Of a stretch of 64,000 nucleotides of DNA, positions 39,462 to 47,943 are shown piece after piece. Source of the stretch: Arthrobacter oryzae (GTDB taxonomy: Bacteria; Actinomycetota; Actinomycetes; Actinomycetales; Micrococcaceae); assembly GCF_030812315.1 (NCBI RefSeq), contig NZ_JAUSSM010000005.1:248001-312000 (forward strand), in the 5' to 3' direction. Under the pieces are notes generated by a model that saw only the letters and a list, made by a program, of their open reading frames with translations, was not told the DNA's origin and made no database searches. Both the position numbers and the translations under genes were made by a program. Positions within the stretch are counted from its first letter, which is position 1. Each line of letters opens with the position of its first letter.

Positions 39462-39579
39462 GCCTCCGAGTTTTGGGGGCGCCCCGCCCCTACGCTGGGC
39501 GGCACTGGATCTGCGATCCTGTGCCGCCCAGCTCCGGTAGGCCCGATGCCACTCCCGGGCGCCCCCAAAACTCTCCGGC
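39462..39579. repeat. Large nested inverted repeat between infB and rbfA
   Basis: Outer arms of 17 perfect bases lie at 39468–39484 (GAGTTTTGGGGGCGCCC) and 39557–39573. They extend outward across a TCC/TCC internal loop by GCC/GGC. Inside, a second hairpin has perfect 12-bp arms at 39494–39505 (GCTGGGCGGCAC) and 39521–39532, a T-T mismatch, a further GGATC/GATCC pair and a three-base loop. It fills half of the 241-base gap. It might be a terminator, a structured RNA/processing site or a MITE-like element. Confidence 0.92.
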
Positions 39580-39677
39580 ATCGTCATAGACTCACCTCAG
39601 GTGCGTGGCAGCGAACTCAGCTCAAGAAGCTAAGCCGCCACTGCGCCGTCGTACATCCAAATATTTAGGAGTGGAAA

Positions 39678-40184
39678 ATGGCTGATCCGGCACGCGCTGC
39701 CAAGTTGGCGCAGCGGATTAAGGTTGTTGTTGCAGAGGCTTTGGGCCGGAAGGTCAAGGATCCCCGGCTTGAAGGGATTACCGTCACCGATGCCCGTGTG
39801 ACCAATGATCTGCAACACGCCACGATCTACTACACCGTGTTCGGGGACCAGGTTGTCCAGGCGGATGCCGCCAAAGGCCTCGAGAAGGCAAAGGGCGTCC
39901 TCCGGCAGGAAGTCGGCCGCAACATCACCGTTCGGCTGACCCCCACCCTGGAGTTCGTGGCTGACCAGATTCCGGTCAACGCGTCCAACCTCGAGGAACT
40001 GCTGCGCGCCGCCAAGAAGCGCGACGCCGAAGTGGCCGCCCTGGCTGCAAGCGCCAAGCACGCCGGTGACGCAGACCCGTACAAGAGCGACATTCCCGAG
40101 GACGTGGAAATCGACGAAGACGACTTCGACGAAGAGGATGATGACCTCCTCGACGAAGGAATCGACGAAGACAGCAACAAGTAG
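39678..40184 (+). CDS. rbfA: 30S ribosome-binding factor A
   Basis: A 168-residue protein with the RbfA KH-like core (ARAAKLAQRIKVVVAEALGR at the start, ARVTNDLQHATIYYTVFGD near 35, LRQEVGRNITVRLTPTLEF near 75). The last 40 residues form an acidic tail (DDFDEEDDDLLDEG). It helps cold adaptation and 16S rRNA 5'-end maturation. AGGAGTGGAAA precedes the ATG. The stop region is duplicated in tandem, and a terminator follows. Confidence 0.95.
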   Translation: MADPARAAKLAQRIKVVVAEALGRKVKDPRLEGITVTDARVTNDLQHATIYYTVFGDQVVQADAAKGLEKAKGVLRQEVGRNITVRLTPTLEFVADQIPVNASNLEELLRAAKKRDAEVAALAASAKHAGDADPYKSDIPEDVEIDEDDFDEEDDDLLDEGIDEDSNK

Positions 40185-40212
40185 ACGCAGCAACAAGTAG
40201 ACGCAGCAACAA
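40172..40212 (+). repeat. 16-bp tandem duplication across the rbfA stop codon
   Basis: CAGCAACAAGTAG occurs at 40172–40184 (ending at the stop codon) and 40188–40200, with a partial third copy at 40204–40212. The period is 16 bases, so the second TAG is in another frame. Confidence 0.95.
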
Positions 40213-40215
40213 CAG

Positions 40216-40246
40216 TGTGGCCGGACCCGCGAAGGGACCGGCCACA
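40216..40246. terminator. Terminator after rbfA
   Basis: TGTGGCCGG-A-CCC pairs with GGG-A-CCGGCCACA around a five-base loop, followed by CTTGTGTGTT. It lies between the convergent rbfA and beta-propeller genes and may serve both. Confidence 0.85.
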
Positions 40247-40264
40247 CTTGTGTGTTAAATCCGG

Positions 40265-41386
40265 TCAGCGGTGCGAGTGTGCGTCAAGGTCCACGGACAC
40301 CACCTTGCCGTCAGGGGCCTGGTTTGGCGCCGGGAGGGAATCGACCGTCGCATAGAGCGTCGAATCCCTGATGGCGACATCGGCCGTAAGTTTGCCGGTC
40401 AGGACAACCTTCCGATCGTCCTGGTCTCCGGAGCAGCCGAGCCGGAGGACGCCTTCGCCGAAGAGCGATGCAACGTACACGTTGGCGTCGTCGTCCAGTG
40501 CCAAGCCGGTTGGTGACATGACATCATCAGCGAACAGCCTGACCCGTCCGTTATCCGGATCGACCCGGTAAACGGCGCCGCGGGCACCGAGGGCGGGATC
40601 CTCCGGCCCGCCGGGGAGCACGGACACGTACAACCATCCGTCAGGGCCCACCGCTACATCGGTCGGAACAGGTTCGAAGGCGTAGCTGTGGCCCACAATG
40701 CAGGCCGGCAGCTGCAGTGTCGTCGCCACTTCGGCTGTGATCACATAGGGGCGAGGCGGCAGGACGGCCACCGTTTCAGCCTCGCCCGAGTCGACGTCGA
40801 CCGCCACAACGCTGTTGGCCCCGGCGTCGGCCACGTAGATGGTGTCCCCGGACATCGTGATGCCGTACGGGTGGGAGTCAATGGTTCCGGTGTAGGAAGC
40901 AGGAACCTCGGGCGGGAGCTGCGCCGCACATGTGTCTGGAAGGTCCTCGAATCCGTACCGCGTGTCGCCGTCGGCATTCTGTTCGGTCTCCAAGGCGGCC
41001 AAATCACCAAAAGTGGCCTGCGTTCCGTCAGCGGCGATGGTCCTGATGTGACCGGCCAGCGGGCGGGGATCCATAGGGCCTGCGCCCTGGCTCTCAACAA
41101 AATATGTGGTGGAACGGCGCTGCACGCTGCCGGCGACGCCCCACGCGGCGTCGGAATACAGGACCGCCTTGGTTCCGTCGGCCTTAACTTGCGTCAGCTG
41201 CCCGATGAATTCTTCGCTGACCAGCAGTGTGCCATCCCGGCCGGCGCTGACATGCAGCGGACTCACGAGTCCGTTCGCATGGGTTGTGGGCGGGTTTTCG
41301 GCCGGAGCCGCAACGGCTGCGGGACTGGCGGCCAGGAATACTGCTGCGGTGGCCGCAGCCGCGACGAGGGAAAGGTGTTTACGCAT
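40265..41386 (-). CDS. Secreted ScyD/ScyE-like beta-propeller protein
   Basis: 373 residues from the ATG at 41386 (GGAGA six bases upstream). A signal peptide is clear (SLVAAAATAAVFLAASPAAVAA). The mature part has propeller-like repeats, for example SHPYGITMSGDTIYVADAGA near 195 and VGPDGWLYVSVLPGG near 268, as in the ScyD/ScyE and SMP-30/NHL types. It is probably exported by Sec and free outside the cell. The name comes from cyanobacterial scytonemin genes, but actinobacterial members have no known link to scytonemin. An upstream in-frame start at 41581 is not credible. Confidence 0.82.
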   Translation of the reverse strand: MRKHLSLVAAAATAAVFLAASPAAVAAPAENPPTTHANGLVSPLHVSAGRDGTLLVSEEFIGQLTQVKADGTKAVLYSDAAWGVAGSVQRRSTTYFVESQGAGPMDPRPLAGHIRTIAADGTQATFGDLAALETEQNADGDTRYGFEDLPDTCAAQLPPEVPASYTGTIDSHPYGITMSGDTIYVADAGANSVVAVDVDSGEAETVAVLPPRPYVITAEVATTLQLPACIVGHSYAFEPVPTDVAVGPDGWLYVSVLPGGPEDPALGARGAVYRVDPDNGRVRLFADDVMSPTGLALDDDANVYVASLFGEGVLRLGCSGDQDDRKVVLTGKLTADVAIRDSTLYATVDSLPAPNQAPDGKVVSVDLDAHSHR

Positions 41387-41569
41387 GGTTTTCTCCAATG
41401 GCCAGTGCTGCATGTCAAAGGCCTTGAGACCACGGAAATGGCTTCCGGAAAACGCGGCTGCCCCCACTGGGCACATTCTATTTCTTCGCCATCCGGTAAG
41501 TCGATGGATCCGGCAAACTGCAGCCGCATTCTCCACATGAAGCGGGGGATAGCTGGCTATGATCGGAAC

Positions 41570-42055
41570 ATGGACGCCCAACCTTCAGCCGCTGACATCC
41601 AGGAGTTCCTCGGCCAGGCGGTCAACCTTGCCGTTCAGAACGTGGGCGCCGGCGGGGGCCCGTTTGGTGCAGTGGTGGTCACCGCTGACGGGAAGCTCCA
41701 CTCCGGCGTCAACAGGGTGACGCGCGACAACGATCCCACAGCCCACGCCGAGGTTGTGGCCATCCGGACAGCGGCGGCCGAGTCCGGCAGCTTCGACCTC
41801 AGCGGTGCCGTGCTCTATGCGAGCTGCGAGCCCTGCCCGTTGTGCCTGGCCTCGGCGTTGTGGGCGCGGATCGACCGCGTATATTTTGCCGCCGACAGGC
41901 ACGGGGCCGCAGCCGCCGGATTCGACGACGCCCTGTTCTACGAGTTCTTCGACGGCACCCGGCCGGAACTAATGCCGGTCCGCCAGACCGACATCCCGAC
42001 GTCGAACGTTCCGTTCGAAGCGTGGCGCGACAACCCGGACCGCACAGAATACTGA
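41570..42055 (+). CDS. Nucleoside/base deaminase, guanine deaminase-like
   Basis: A 161-residue zinc deaminase. The catalytic PTAHAEVVAI motif (His and Glu) is near residue 54, and the two zinc cysteines are in SCEPCPLCLASALWARIDRV near 86. GGGPFGAVVV at the start and FEAWRDNPDRTEY at the C-terminus resemble GuaD-type guanine deaminases. It would deaminate guanine or a related base for purine salvage. It is divergent from the propeller gene; 122 bases separate it from thioredoxin. Confidence 0.88.
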   Translation: MDAQPSAADIQEFLGQAVNLAVQNVGAGGGPFGAVVVTADGKLHSGVNRVTRDNDPTAHAEVVAIRTAAAESGSFDLSGAVLYASCEPCPLCLASALWARIDRVYFAADRHGAAAAGFDDALFYEFFDGTRPELMPVRQTDIPTSNVPFEAWRDNPDRTEY

Positions 42056-42177
42056 GCTCCGGTCGCGGAGGAAACCGGCCTGCCCGGGCCGGCGGGACCT
42101 TCGACTCTATGCGGCCCCGGTCGGCGGGCGTGCGATTAACCTATGATTTCCGGCGCGATGGAAGGCAGCGCGGAGCA

Positions 42178-42615
42178 GTGGAACCGAGACTCACCAGGTG
42201 TCCCGGCTGCGGCAAGACCAACAGGATCCCCGCAGCAGCTCCCGGCCGCCCCCGCTGCGGAAATTGCCGCCATGACCTGCCATGGATCGTCGACGCCGGC
42301 GACGCTGACTTCAGGCACATCGCAGAGCAGTCGACCGTGCCTGTGCTGATCGACTTCTGGGCGGTATGGTGCGGCCCGTGCCGTCTGGTCAGCCCGGTCC
42401 TGGACCAGCTGGCGACGGAAAAGGCGGGGCGGATCAAACTGGTCAAGGTGGATGTGGACCGCGCGCCGGGACTGTCCTCCAGGTTTGCAGTCCAGGCCAT
42501 CCCCACGCTGATGGTGATCGTCAGTGGAATGGTGATCGCCCGGCAGGCCGGGGCCGCACCTGCGCCCGAGCTCCGGATGTGGCTGGAACACGCGCTGTCC
42601 TCGAGCCTGAGCTAA
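42178..42615 (+). CDS. Thioredoxin with N-terminal zinc ribbon (TrxC/thioredoxin-2 type)
   Basis: A 145-residue protein. An N-terminal CPGC…CGNC ribbon (residues about 8–32) probably binds zinc, as in E. coli thioredoxin 2. The thioredoxin fold follows with the redox motif WAVWCGPCRLVSP near residue 61 and the cis-proline in QAIPTLMVI. It reduces protein disulfides in the cytoplasm. The GTG at 42178 is preferred; in-frame sequence further upstream shows no conservation and only a weak start. Confidence 0.87.
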   Translation: MEPRLTRCPGCGKTNRIPAAAPGRPRCGNCRHDLPWIVDAGDADFRHIAEQSTVPVLIDFWAVWCGPCRLVSPVLDQLATEKAGRIKLVKVDVDRAPGLSSRFAVQAIPTLMVIVSGMVIARQAGAAPAPELRMWLEHALSSSLS

Positions 42616-42632
42616 TTTCCCGTCCCGGTGTA

Positions 42633-42659
42633 CTGCGGCTAGGTGCGCTGCGGCTAGGT
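42633..42659 (-). repeat. 15-bp duplication giving a second in-frame stop codon
   Basis: CTGCGGCTAGGT occurs at 42633 and 42648 on the plus strand. On the minus strand ACC-TAG-CCG-CAG is repeated in frame, so the small membrane protein gene has two stops 15 bases apart. Confidence 0.95.
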
Positions 42660-42863
42660 CCGCCGGGACCGTCGGCCGCGCGCACCGAGCCCTCCGAGCA
42701 GCGGTGACCCCATGCCCAGCAGGAAGCCGAAGTCGTACCAGTTGCCGGCTCTCCCGGTGTTGTAGAAGGGGAATTCAGCCCAGGCACCAAAGACGTGGGC
42801 AATGAGCACAACCCAGGCCGTAATGCCGTTCCAGAAGCCCCACAACAGGTCCTGCCACCACAT
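42654..42863 (-). CDS. Small membrane protein of unknown function
   Basis: 69 residues. A hydrophobic segment (residues about 8–28, WGFWNGITAWVVLIAHVFGA) is followed by FYNTGRAGNWYDFGFLLG, a second shorter hydrophobic part and a basic Arg-rich tail. The ATG has GGAG and AGGAACATC upstream. The composition (Trp/Tyr/Phe-rich) and the positive tail suggest a genuine inner-membrane protein; similar small proteins occur in actinobacteria. No function known. Confidence 0.7.
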   Translation of the reverse strand: MWWQDLLWGFWNGITAWVVLIAHVFGAWAEFPFYNTGRAGNWYDFGFLLGMGSPLLGGLGARGRRSRRT

Positions 42864-42982
42864 GATGTTCCTCTCCGGAGCCGCCCCTGTGGACAGGCTA
42901 GGGGACAGCCGGCTCCGGCACTAGGGGCTCTGTGCCTGACTTCGGAATCTATCCTTCAGCTGCGCCGCATCAGCTTCGTCGC

Positions 42983-43023
42983 ATCAGTTTCGGGGTGGAT
43001 CAGTTTCGGGGGGATCAGTTTCG
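42983..43023 (-). repeat. Tandem duplication across the aminotransferase stop codon
   Basis: ATCAGTTTCG occurs at 42983, 42999 and 43014 on the plus strand (periods of 16 and 15). On the minus strand the 15-base copy repeats Arg-Asn-stop in frame; the third copy is out of frame. Confidence 0.93.
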
Positions 43024-44178
43024 AGCGGGGAGGCGGCCCAGGCCTTCCACGAGGTCTTCCTGGGCGGCGCACAGCGCGATCCGGATCCAGCCTTCGCCGA
43101 TGGAGCCGAAGGCGGTCCCGGGGGCAAAAGACACCCCGGAGTCGGCCAGGAACTTCCGGACCCAGGACCGTACATCGCCGCCGCTGACGTGCGAAACGTC
43201 CGCCCACAAGTAGAAGGCGCCCTGAGCGGACAGGAACGGGATGCCCTTGGATTCCAGGACCGCCGAGGCCGAGTCCCGGTTGGCCCGGTAGTGGGCATGG
43301 GCGTCGCTGACGTAGTCCTGCGGGCCCGTTAGGGCAGCTATCGCGGCGTACTGGGACGGGGACGCGACGCAGGAAACTATCGACTCCATCACGTTGTTCA
43401 TCTTCCGCTCCAGCCCGGGCGGGCAGACCAGTGCACCAATCCGCAGCCCCGTCAGCCCGTACGTCTTCGAAAGCGTCAAGGACGTAAAGACTCTCGCCTC
43501 GCCGGGGACATCGCTGTCGAAGCGTGCCGGGCTTATGTGGGGGACGTCGTAGGTGAAGGCTTCGTAGCATTCGTCGGAGATGATCCACAGGTCGTGGCGC
43601 TGGGCCAGCTCCACCAGGCTGCGGGTCAGCTCCTCGCCCAGGACCGCGCCCAGGGGATTGGACGGCGAATTCAGCATCAGCACCCGCGTCCGCGGCGTGA
43701 TGAGTGCCTCAACGTCCTCGATCCTCGGCTGGAAGTGGTGCTCGGGATACAGCGGGTATCCCACGGGAACAGCGTGCAGCAGCCTGCTGGTCATCGCAAA
43801 CGTTGGGTACCCGGGGTTGGGGATCAGGATTTCGTCACCGGGGGAGAGCAACAGACTCATGGCCAAGTGGAGTCCCTGCTGGGCGCCGTCCACGATGTAA
43901 ACCCGGTCGGCGCCTATGTCAACGCCATTGTGCTCACGGAACCTGGCTGCGAAGGCCTCCCGGAGTGCAGGGACTCCGGCATTCGGCGTGTAGTTGGTTT
44001 CATCGCGGTCCAGGCAGGCCATGCCGGCCTCAAGGACGTGGCGGGGGAGGGCAAAGCCCGGTTCTCCGATGCTCAGCACAATGGCGCCGGGTGTGGCCCA
44101 CGCTGCCTCGGTGATCTCGCGGATCTGGTTGACGGGAACATCGCGGACATGTGCGGAAAGCTCGGGCATGTCTGCCAT
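43015..44178 (-). CDS. Class I/II pyridoxal-phosphate aminotransferase
   Basis: A 387-residue fold-type I enzyme. IPNPGYPTFAM near residue 120, MLNSPSNPLGAVLGEEL near 165, WIISDECYEAFTYD near 195 and SLTLSKTYGLTGLRIGALV near 230 (Schiff-base lysine) are all present, together with the C-terminal arginine in WIRIALCAAQEDLVEGLGRL. It is of the aspartate/branched-chain-like aminotransferase type; the amino donor is not predictable. Start taken as the ATG at 44178; the upstream in-frame extension is antisense to truB. It is divergent from truB by 88 bases. Confidence 0.9.
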   Translation of the reverse strand: MADMPELSAHVRDVPVNQIREITEAAWATPGAIVLSIGEPGFALPRHVLEAGMACLDRDETNYTPNAGVPALREAFAARFREHNGVDIGADRVYIVDGAQQGLHLAMSLLLSPGDEILIPNPGYPTFAMTSRLLHAVPVGYPLYPEHHFQPRIEDVEALITPRTRVLMLNSPSNPLGAVLGEELTRSLVELAQRHDLWIISDECYEAFTYDVPHISPARFDSDVPGEARVFTSLTLSKTYGLTGLRIGALVCPPGLERKMNNVMESIVSCVASPSQYAAIAALTGPQDYVSDAHAHYRANRDSASAVLESKGIPFLSAQGAFYLWADVSHVSGGDVRSWVRKFLADSGVSFAPGTAFGSIGEGWIRIALCAAQEDLVEGLGRLPARN

Positions 44179-44253
44179 CCTAGCTCTCCGGCCATCGCCC
44201 GCCGCCGGACGGGCATCCTGCCGTCGGGCGAAAAGGGAGAGCCGTCGCGCGGA

Positions 44254-44259
44254 TATACT
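44254..44259 (+). promoter_or_regulatory. Candidate -10 box of truB
   Basis: TATACT lies 8 bases upstream of the truB GTG and overlaps no coding sequence. A GGGAGG ribosome-binding site sits between it and the start. The leader would be very short; no clear -35 is visible. Confidence 0.35.
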
Positions 44260-44266
44260 GGGAGGC

Positions 44267-45187
44267 GTGCTTTCTGGACTGGTAATAGTGGACAAGCCGC
44301 AAGGATGGACCAGCCACGATGTGGTTGGACGGATGCGGCGGCTGGCCGGTACCCGGAAAGTGGGGCACGCCGGAACGCTGGATCCCATGGCAACGGGTGT
44401 GCTTGTCCTGGGCATCAACAAGGCCACGCGGCTCCTGACGTACATTGTTGGTACGTCCAAGACGTATACGGCCACCATCCGCCTCGGCGAGTCCACCGTG
44501 ACGGACGACGCCGAAGGGGAAGTCGTCAGCACCAAGTCTGCCTCTGCAGTTACCGAGGACGCCATTCAGGCCGGCGTCGCGGCACTCACCGGCGAGATCC
44601 AGCAGGTTCCCAGCAGCGTCAGCGCCATCAAAGTCAACGGCGAACGAGCGTATGCCCGGGTTCGGTCCGGCGAAGACGTCAAACTCGCCGCGCGACCGGT
44701 CACCATCCACCGCTTCGATGTCCACGCGGTTCGTCCGGAGCGTGACGGGGAAGTCCTCGACGTGGACGTCACCGTTGAATGCTCTTCCGGAACGTATATC
44801 CGTGCCTTGGCCCGGGACCTTGGCGAAGCGCTGGGTACGGGAGGTCACCTGACAGCGCTCCGGCGGACCCAGGTTGGCCCCTACACCCTTGACCAGGCCC
44901 GGACCCTGGAGCAGTTGGCCGAGGAACTCGAAGTGCTGGAGATGTCGCTGGCCGCGCGGGCGCTAATGCCGAACCGCGAGCTCAGCGAGGACGAAACCAA
45001 TGAAATTTCCTTCGGCCGGCGTATCGCCGCAGGCGTCGCGGCCGGGACGCCGGATGCCGCCACCGCGGACAAACCTGCCGCAGCTTTCGCTCCGGACGGC
45101 TCGCTCGTGGCCCTTCTGGCCGACGCCGGCAGCTACGCAAAACCGGTCCTGGTCTTTGCTCCGAGCAACGAACAGCAGGCCAAATAG
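44267..45187 (+). CDS. truB: tRNA pseudouridine(55) synthase
   Basis: A 306-residue TruB family enzyme that makes pseudouridine 55 in the T-loop of tRNAs. It begins LSGLVIVDKPQGWTSHDVV; the catalytic aspartate is Asp39 in GHAGTLDPMATGVLVL. KTYTATIRLGESTVTDDAEG and SSGTYIRALARDLG are further family blocks, and a C-terminal PUA-like part ends the protein. The GTG at 44267 has GGGAGG just upstream. rbfA and truB, often adjacent, are 4 kb apart here with unrelated genes between. Confidence 0.95.
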   Translation: MLSGLVIVDKPQGWTSHDVVGRMRRLAGTRKVGHAGTLDPMATGVLVLGINKATRLLTYIVGTSKTYTATIRLGESTVTDDAEGEVVSTKSASAVTEDAIQAGVAALTGEIQQVPSSVSAIKVNGERAYARVRSGEDVKLAARPVTIHRFDVHAVRPERDGEVLDVDVTVECSSGTYIRALARDLGEALGTGGHLTALRRTQVGPYTLDQARTLEQLAEELEVLEMSLAARALMPNRELSEDETNEISFGRRIAAGVAAGTPDAATADKPAAAFAPDGSLVALLADAGSYAKPVLVFAPSNEQQAK

Positions 45188-45188
45188 C

Positions 45189-45542
45189 TTGGACGCGTAC
45201 TTTTACATCATTCTGGCCGTCGGGCTGCTATCCACGATCATCTGCACCGCGGCCGGGATCATGAAGAAAGCTCCGAACGATGCGACCATCCTGTCCGTCG
45301 CCGCCGTCGAACTCGCTCTGCTGGTCTACCTGGTGGGTTCGATCGTCCGCGTGGCGTCTGGGGAGCAGATCGCCGGCGAGGCGTGGGAATTCTGGGGTTA
45401 CCTCGTGACTGCCCTGATCCTGCCAGTGGGCGCCATGTACTGGTCCATCCTTGAGCGCACCCGGTGGAGCAACTTTGTCCTGGCTGCCGTGGGGGTCACC
45501 GCCCTTGTCATGGCAGCCCGCATGAACCAGATCTGGTACTGA
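45189..45542 (+). CDS. Small membrane protein, TTG start
   Basis: 117 residues with four likely membrane segments (YFYIILAVGLLSTIICTAAG, ILSVAAVELALLVYLVGSIV, WGYLVTALILPVGAMYWSI and FVLAAVGVTALVMAA). The TTG at 45189 lies two bases after the truB stop, suggesting translational coupling; an ATG at the start is absent and the ribosome-binding site is weak. It is followed closely by a second membrane protein. I do not recognise a family. Confidence 0.75.
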   Translation: MDAYFYIILAVGLLSTIICTAAGIMKKAPNDATILSVAAVELALLVYLVGSIVRVASGEQIAGEAWEFWGYLVTALILPVGAMYWSILERTRWSNFVLAAVGVTALVMAARMNQIWY

Positions 45543-45557
45543 GTGGAAGAAGCAGAC

Positions 45558-46016
45558 GTGACTCCGCAAACCCCTGTCAACAAGACCGAGAATGGGACCG
45601 CAGAGGCCCAGTCCAAGGACACCCGGAACACCGGACCCGGCCGACTGCTCATCGCGGTCTACGCGGTCTTCGCAATCTCCGCCACGGCCCGGGCCGGATA
45701 TCAGATCCTCACCAAGTTCTCCGAAGCCCCGTTGGCATACCTGCTTTCAGCCTTCGCGGCGCTCGTTTACGTCGTGGCCACGGTCTCGCTGGCGAAGCCA
45801 GGACGGACCTGGTTCAAGGTCTCCGTGGCTGCGGTCCTTGTGGAGCTCGTGGGCGTGGTGGTGGTCGGGGCGCTGAGCATTTTCGACTCCGTCAGCTTCC
45901 CGCATGAAACCGTGTGGTCCCTGTTCGGCCGCGGCTACGCTTTCATACCCCTCCTGCTCCCCATCCTTGGGCTGGTGTGGCTGTACCGGCGGCGCCCGGC
46001 GCCGCGCGTGGGCTGA
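45558..46016 (+). CDS. Membrane protein of unknown function
   Basis: 152 residues from the GTG at 45558 (GGAAGAAG 5 bases upstream); an alternative GTG at 45543 directly follows the previous stop. A hydrophilic N-terminal tail of about 28 residues precedes four membrane segments (LLIAVYAVFAISATARAGYQ, LAYLLSAFAALVYVVATV, VSVAAVLVELVGVVVVGAL and FIPLLLPILGLVWLYRRR). A WSLFGRGYAFIP loop is conserved-looking. It is probably co-transcribed with truB and the preceding gene. Function unknown. Confidence 0.75.
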   Translation: MTPQTPVNKTENGTAEAQSKDTRNTGPGRLLIAVYAVFAISATARAGYQILTKFSEAPLAYLLSAFAALVYVVATVSLAKPGRTWFKVSVAAVLVELVGVVVVGALSIFDSVSFPHETVWSLFGRGYAFIPLLLPILGLVWLYRRRPAPRVG

Positions 46017-46118
46017 CGGAGCTCGAGTGACAGCGGCTCGGGGGACAGCGCCCGCGTGCCGCGGCAGGGTCTGACGCCCTGACGGAAAATTGTCACACCC
46101 TCGAGGCAGACTTAGTTC

Positions 46119-47909
46119 ATGGAAGCCGTGGGGGATCTTGCAGCAGGGAAAGCGTTGGGCTGGGCCAGTTTGGCCGCCGGTGCTAGAGCTGTGCAGCCCC
46201 TTGCTGTTCGGCCGTCTACCGTTTGTCAGCCTGCGGTTCAACAGCCAGCCGCCCGGGTCCGCGGCCTCCGCAGTGTCCCCGCGGGACCACTACGTTTGGA
46301 TGCTTTGGCGTCCGACGGCGGCGGGTCCGGTGATCTGGCCCGGAGCCTTGAGCTGTTGAAGAGTGTGTGTTTGACGGCGGTTGACGACGCTGGGATGCGC
46401 GGTTTCCGTGCGGCCGCGGACTTTGCCGCCAACGTTGAGGAAATCTCCCGGGCTGTGGAGTACCTGCAGGTGGTCGCGGCCGGGTCGGTGGATCGGACGC
46501 GGCGCGAAGCTACGGCAGCGGCGCGCTCAGGGGCGGGTGGCTCTGGTTCGGTCGTTGGCTGGGTCACGGGATGGGGCGGAACTGCCGTGCGCGAACCGGC
46601 GGGTTGGGCCACGGGTAAGGCTGGCCAAGGCGAAACCGGGCCCGAAGCTGCCCGCGGACGGCCATCCTCAGCTGTCCCGGATCCGGCTGATGACGGGTGC
46701 CGGAACGCTGCGGAGTTCCTCCGGTCCCGGCTGCGGATCAGTGTCGCCGAGGCCCGGCGCAGGATGGCCCTCGCGGCCGATCTGCTGCCCCGTGTCGGGT
46801 TCGCCGGCCACACCGAACCTCCGGTCCGGCCCGAGCTTGCCGCGGCGGTCGCGGCCGGGATGGTGGCGTCGCGGCCTGCGACGATTATCACGATGGCGTT
46901 GGACCGGGTCCGGGACCACGCCACCGGTGACACCACTGCCCGGATGGAACACGTCCTGACCCACGCCGCGGTCGAGCACGACGCGGACTTCCTGTCCCGG
47001 ATGGCCCGGCAGTGGATTGACGGGATCGATCAGGACGGGTCGGAGCCGTCCGAGGAGGAACTCCGCCGCCGGCAGGGCGTATTCCTCCGTCGCGCCCGCC
47101 GCGGACTCCACCACCTGGAAATCTTCGCCACCCCTGACCAGTACGAATCACTGCTGACCGTGATGAACACCGCCACCAACCCCCGCACCAAAGCCGGGGC
47201 AGCCGGTGAAGACAACACGGCAGACAGCAACGCCACCGGAGACACACTCCCGGGCCCGGATCTGGACCGGCGGACCCGGCCGCAGCGGCTCCTCGACGGG
47301 CTCGTCGGCGGATGCAAGGCAGGCCTGACCACGGAAGCGCTCCCTATAGCGGGAGGGCTCCGCCCGCAGGTCATGGTCACCATCGACTACCGCGACCTCC
47401 TGGACCGGCTCGAACATGCCACCAACCAGGGACCCTGGTACCGTTCCAGCAGCGAATCCCCGGCCAGCACGCCCGGCATCCCCGGCACGGGCTCGTTCAC
47501 GTTCACCGGGCCCGTCAACGCCGCCACGGTCCGGAAGATCGCGTGCGACGCGGACATCATCCCGGTCGTGCTCGGCAGCGAAGGCCGCATCCTGGACATC
47601 GGCCGGACCACGAGGATCTTCCCGCCGCACATCCGCAAAACCATTACCGCCCGCGACCAGGGCTGCGCGTTCCCGGGCTGCACGATCCCGGCCCCGTGGT
47701 GCGAAGCCCACCACATCACCTACTGGTCACACGGCGGATCCACCAGCTCAGACAACGGAACCCTGCTTTGCTCCCATCACCACCACCTCATCCACAAAGA
47801 GCAATGGACCATCCAGGTCAAAACCGGCATCCCCTGGTTCATCCCGCCACCCCACATCGACCCCCGCCAAAAGCGCCAACGCAACAACTACTTCAGGCTC
47901 GAATGCTGA
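46119..47909 (+). CDS. HNH endonuclease signature protein, DUF222/13E12 repeat family
   Basis: A 596-residue protein. The central DUF222 region (AARSLRISVAEARRRMALAA-like, residues about 200–390) contains ADLLPRVGFAGH and ATPDQYESLLTVMN. The C-terminal HNH domain reads CAFPGCTIPAPWCEAHHITY, then NGTLLCSHHHHLIHKEQW, with the zinc cysteines and histidine pairs intact. Actinobacterial genomes carry many such genes; 13E12 genes are thought to be mobile or repeat-associated, but no mobility has been shown for most. No terminal repeats are visible here. A strongly Gly/Ser/Arg-rich linker (about 126–175) interrupts it. Confidence 0.85.
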   Translation: MEAVGDLAAGKALGWASLAAGARAVQPLAVRPSTVCQPAVQQPAARVRGLRSVPAGPLRLDALASDGGGSGDLARSLELLKSVCLTAVDDAGMRGFRAAADFAANVEEISRAVEYLQVVAAGSVDRTRREATAAARSGAGGSGSVVGWVTGWGGTAVREPAGWATGKAGQGETGPEAARGRPSSAVPDPADDGCRNAAEFLRSRLRISVAEARRRMALAADLLPRVGFAGHTEPPVRPELAAAVAAGMVASRPATIITMALDRVRDHATGDTTARMEHVLTHAAVEHDADFLSRMARQWIDGIDQDGSEPSEEELRRRQGVFLRRARRGLHHLEIFATPDQYESLLTVMNTATNPRTKAGAAGEDNTADSNATGDTLPGPDLDRRTRPQRLLDGLVGGCKAGLTTEALPIAGGLRPQVMVTIDYRDLLDRLEHATNQGPWYRSSSESPASTPGIPGTGSFTFTGPVNAATVRKIACDADIIPVVLGSEGRILDIGRTTRIFPPHIRKTITARDQGCAFPGCTIPAPWCEAHHITYWSHGGSTSSDNGTLLCSHHHHLIHKEQWTIQVKTGIPWFIPPPHIDPRQKRQRNNYFRLEC

Positions 47910-47943
47910 TGATGCCGGGCGTGCCCATGGCCGTGCCCCACGC

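Noticed and set aside
46119..47909. The DUF222/HNH gene as an active mobile element
   Set aside because: No terminal inverted repeats, target duplication, intron structure or partner gene were seen; a domain match alone does not show mobility.
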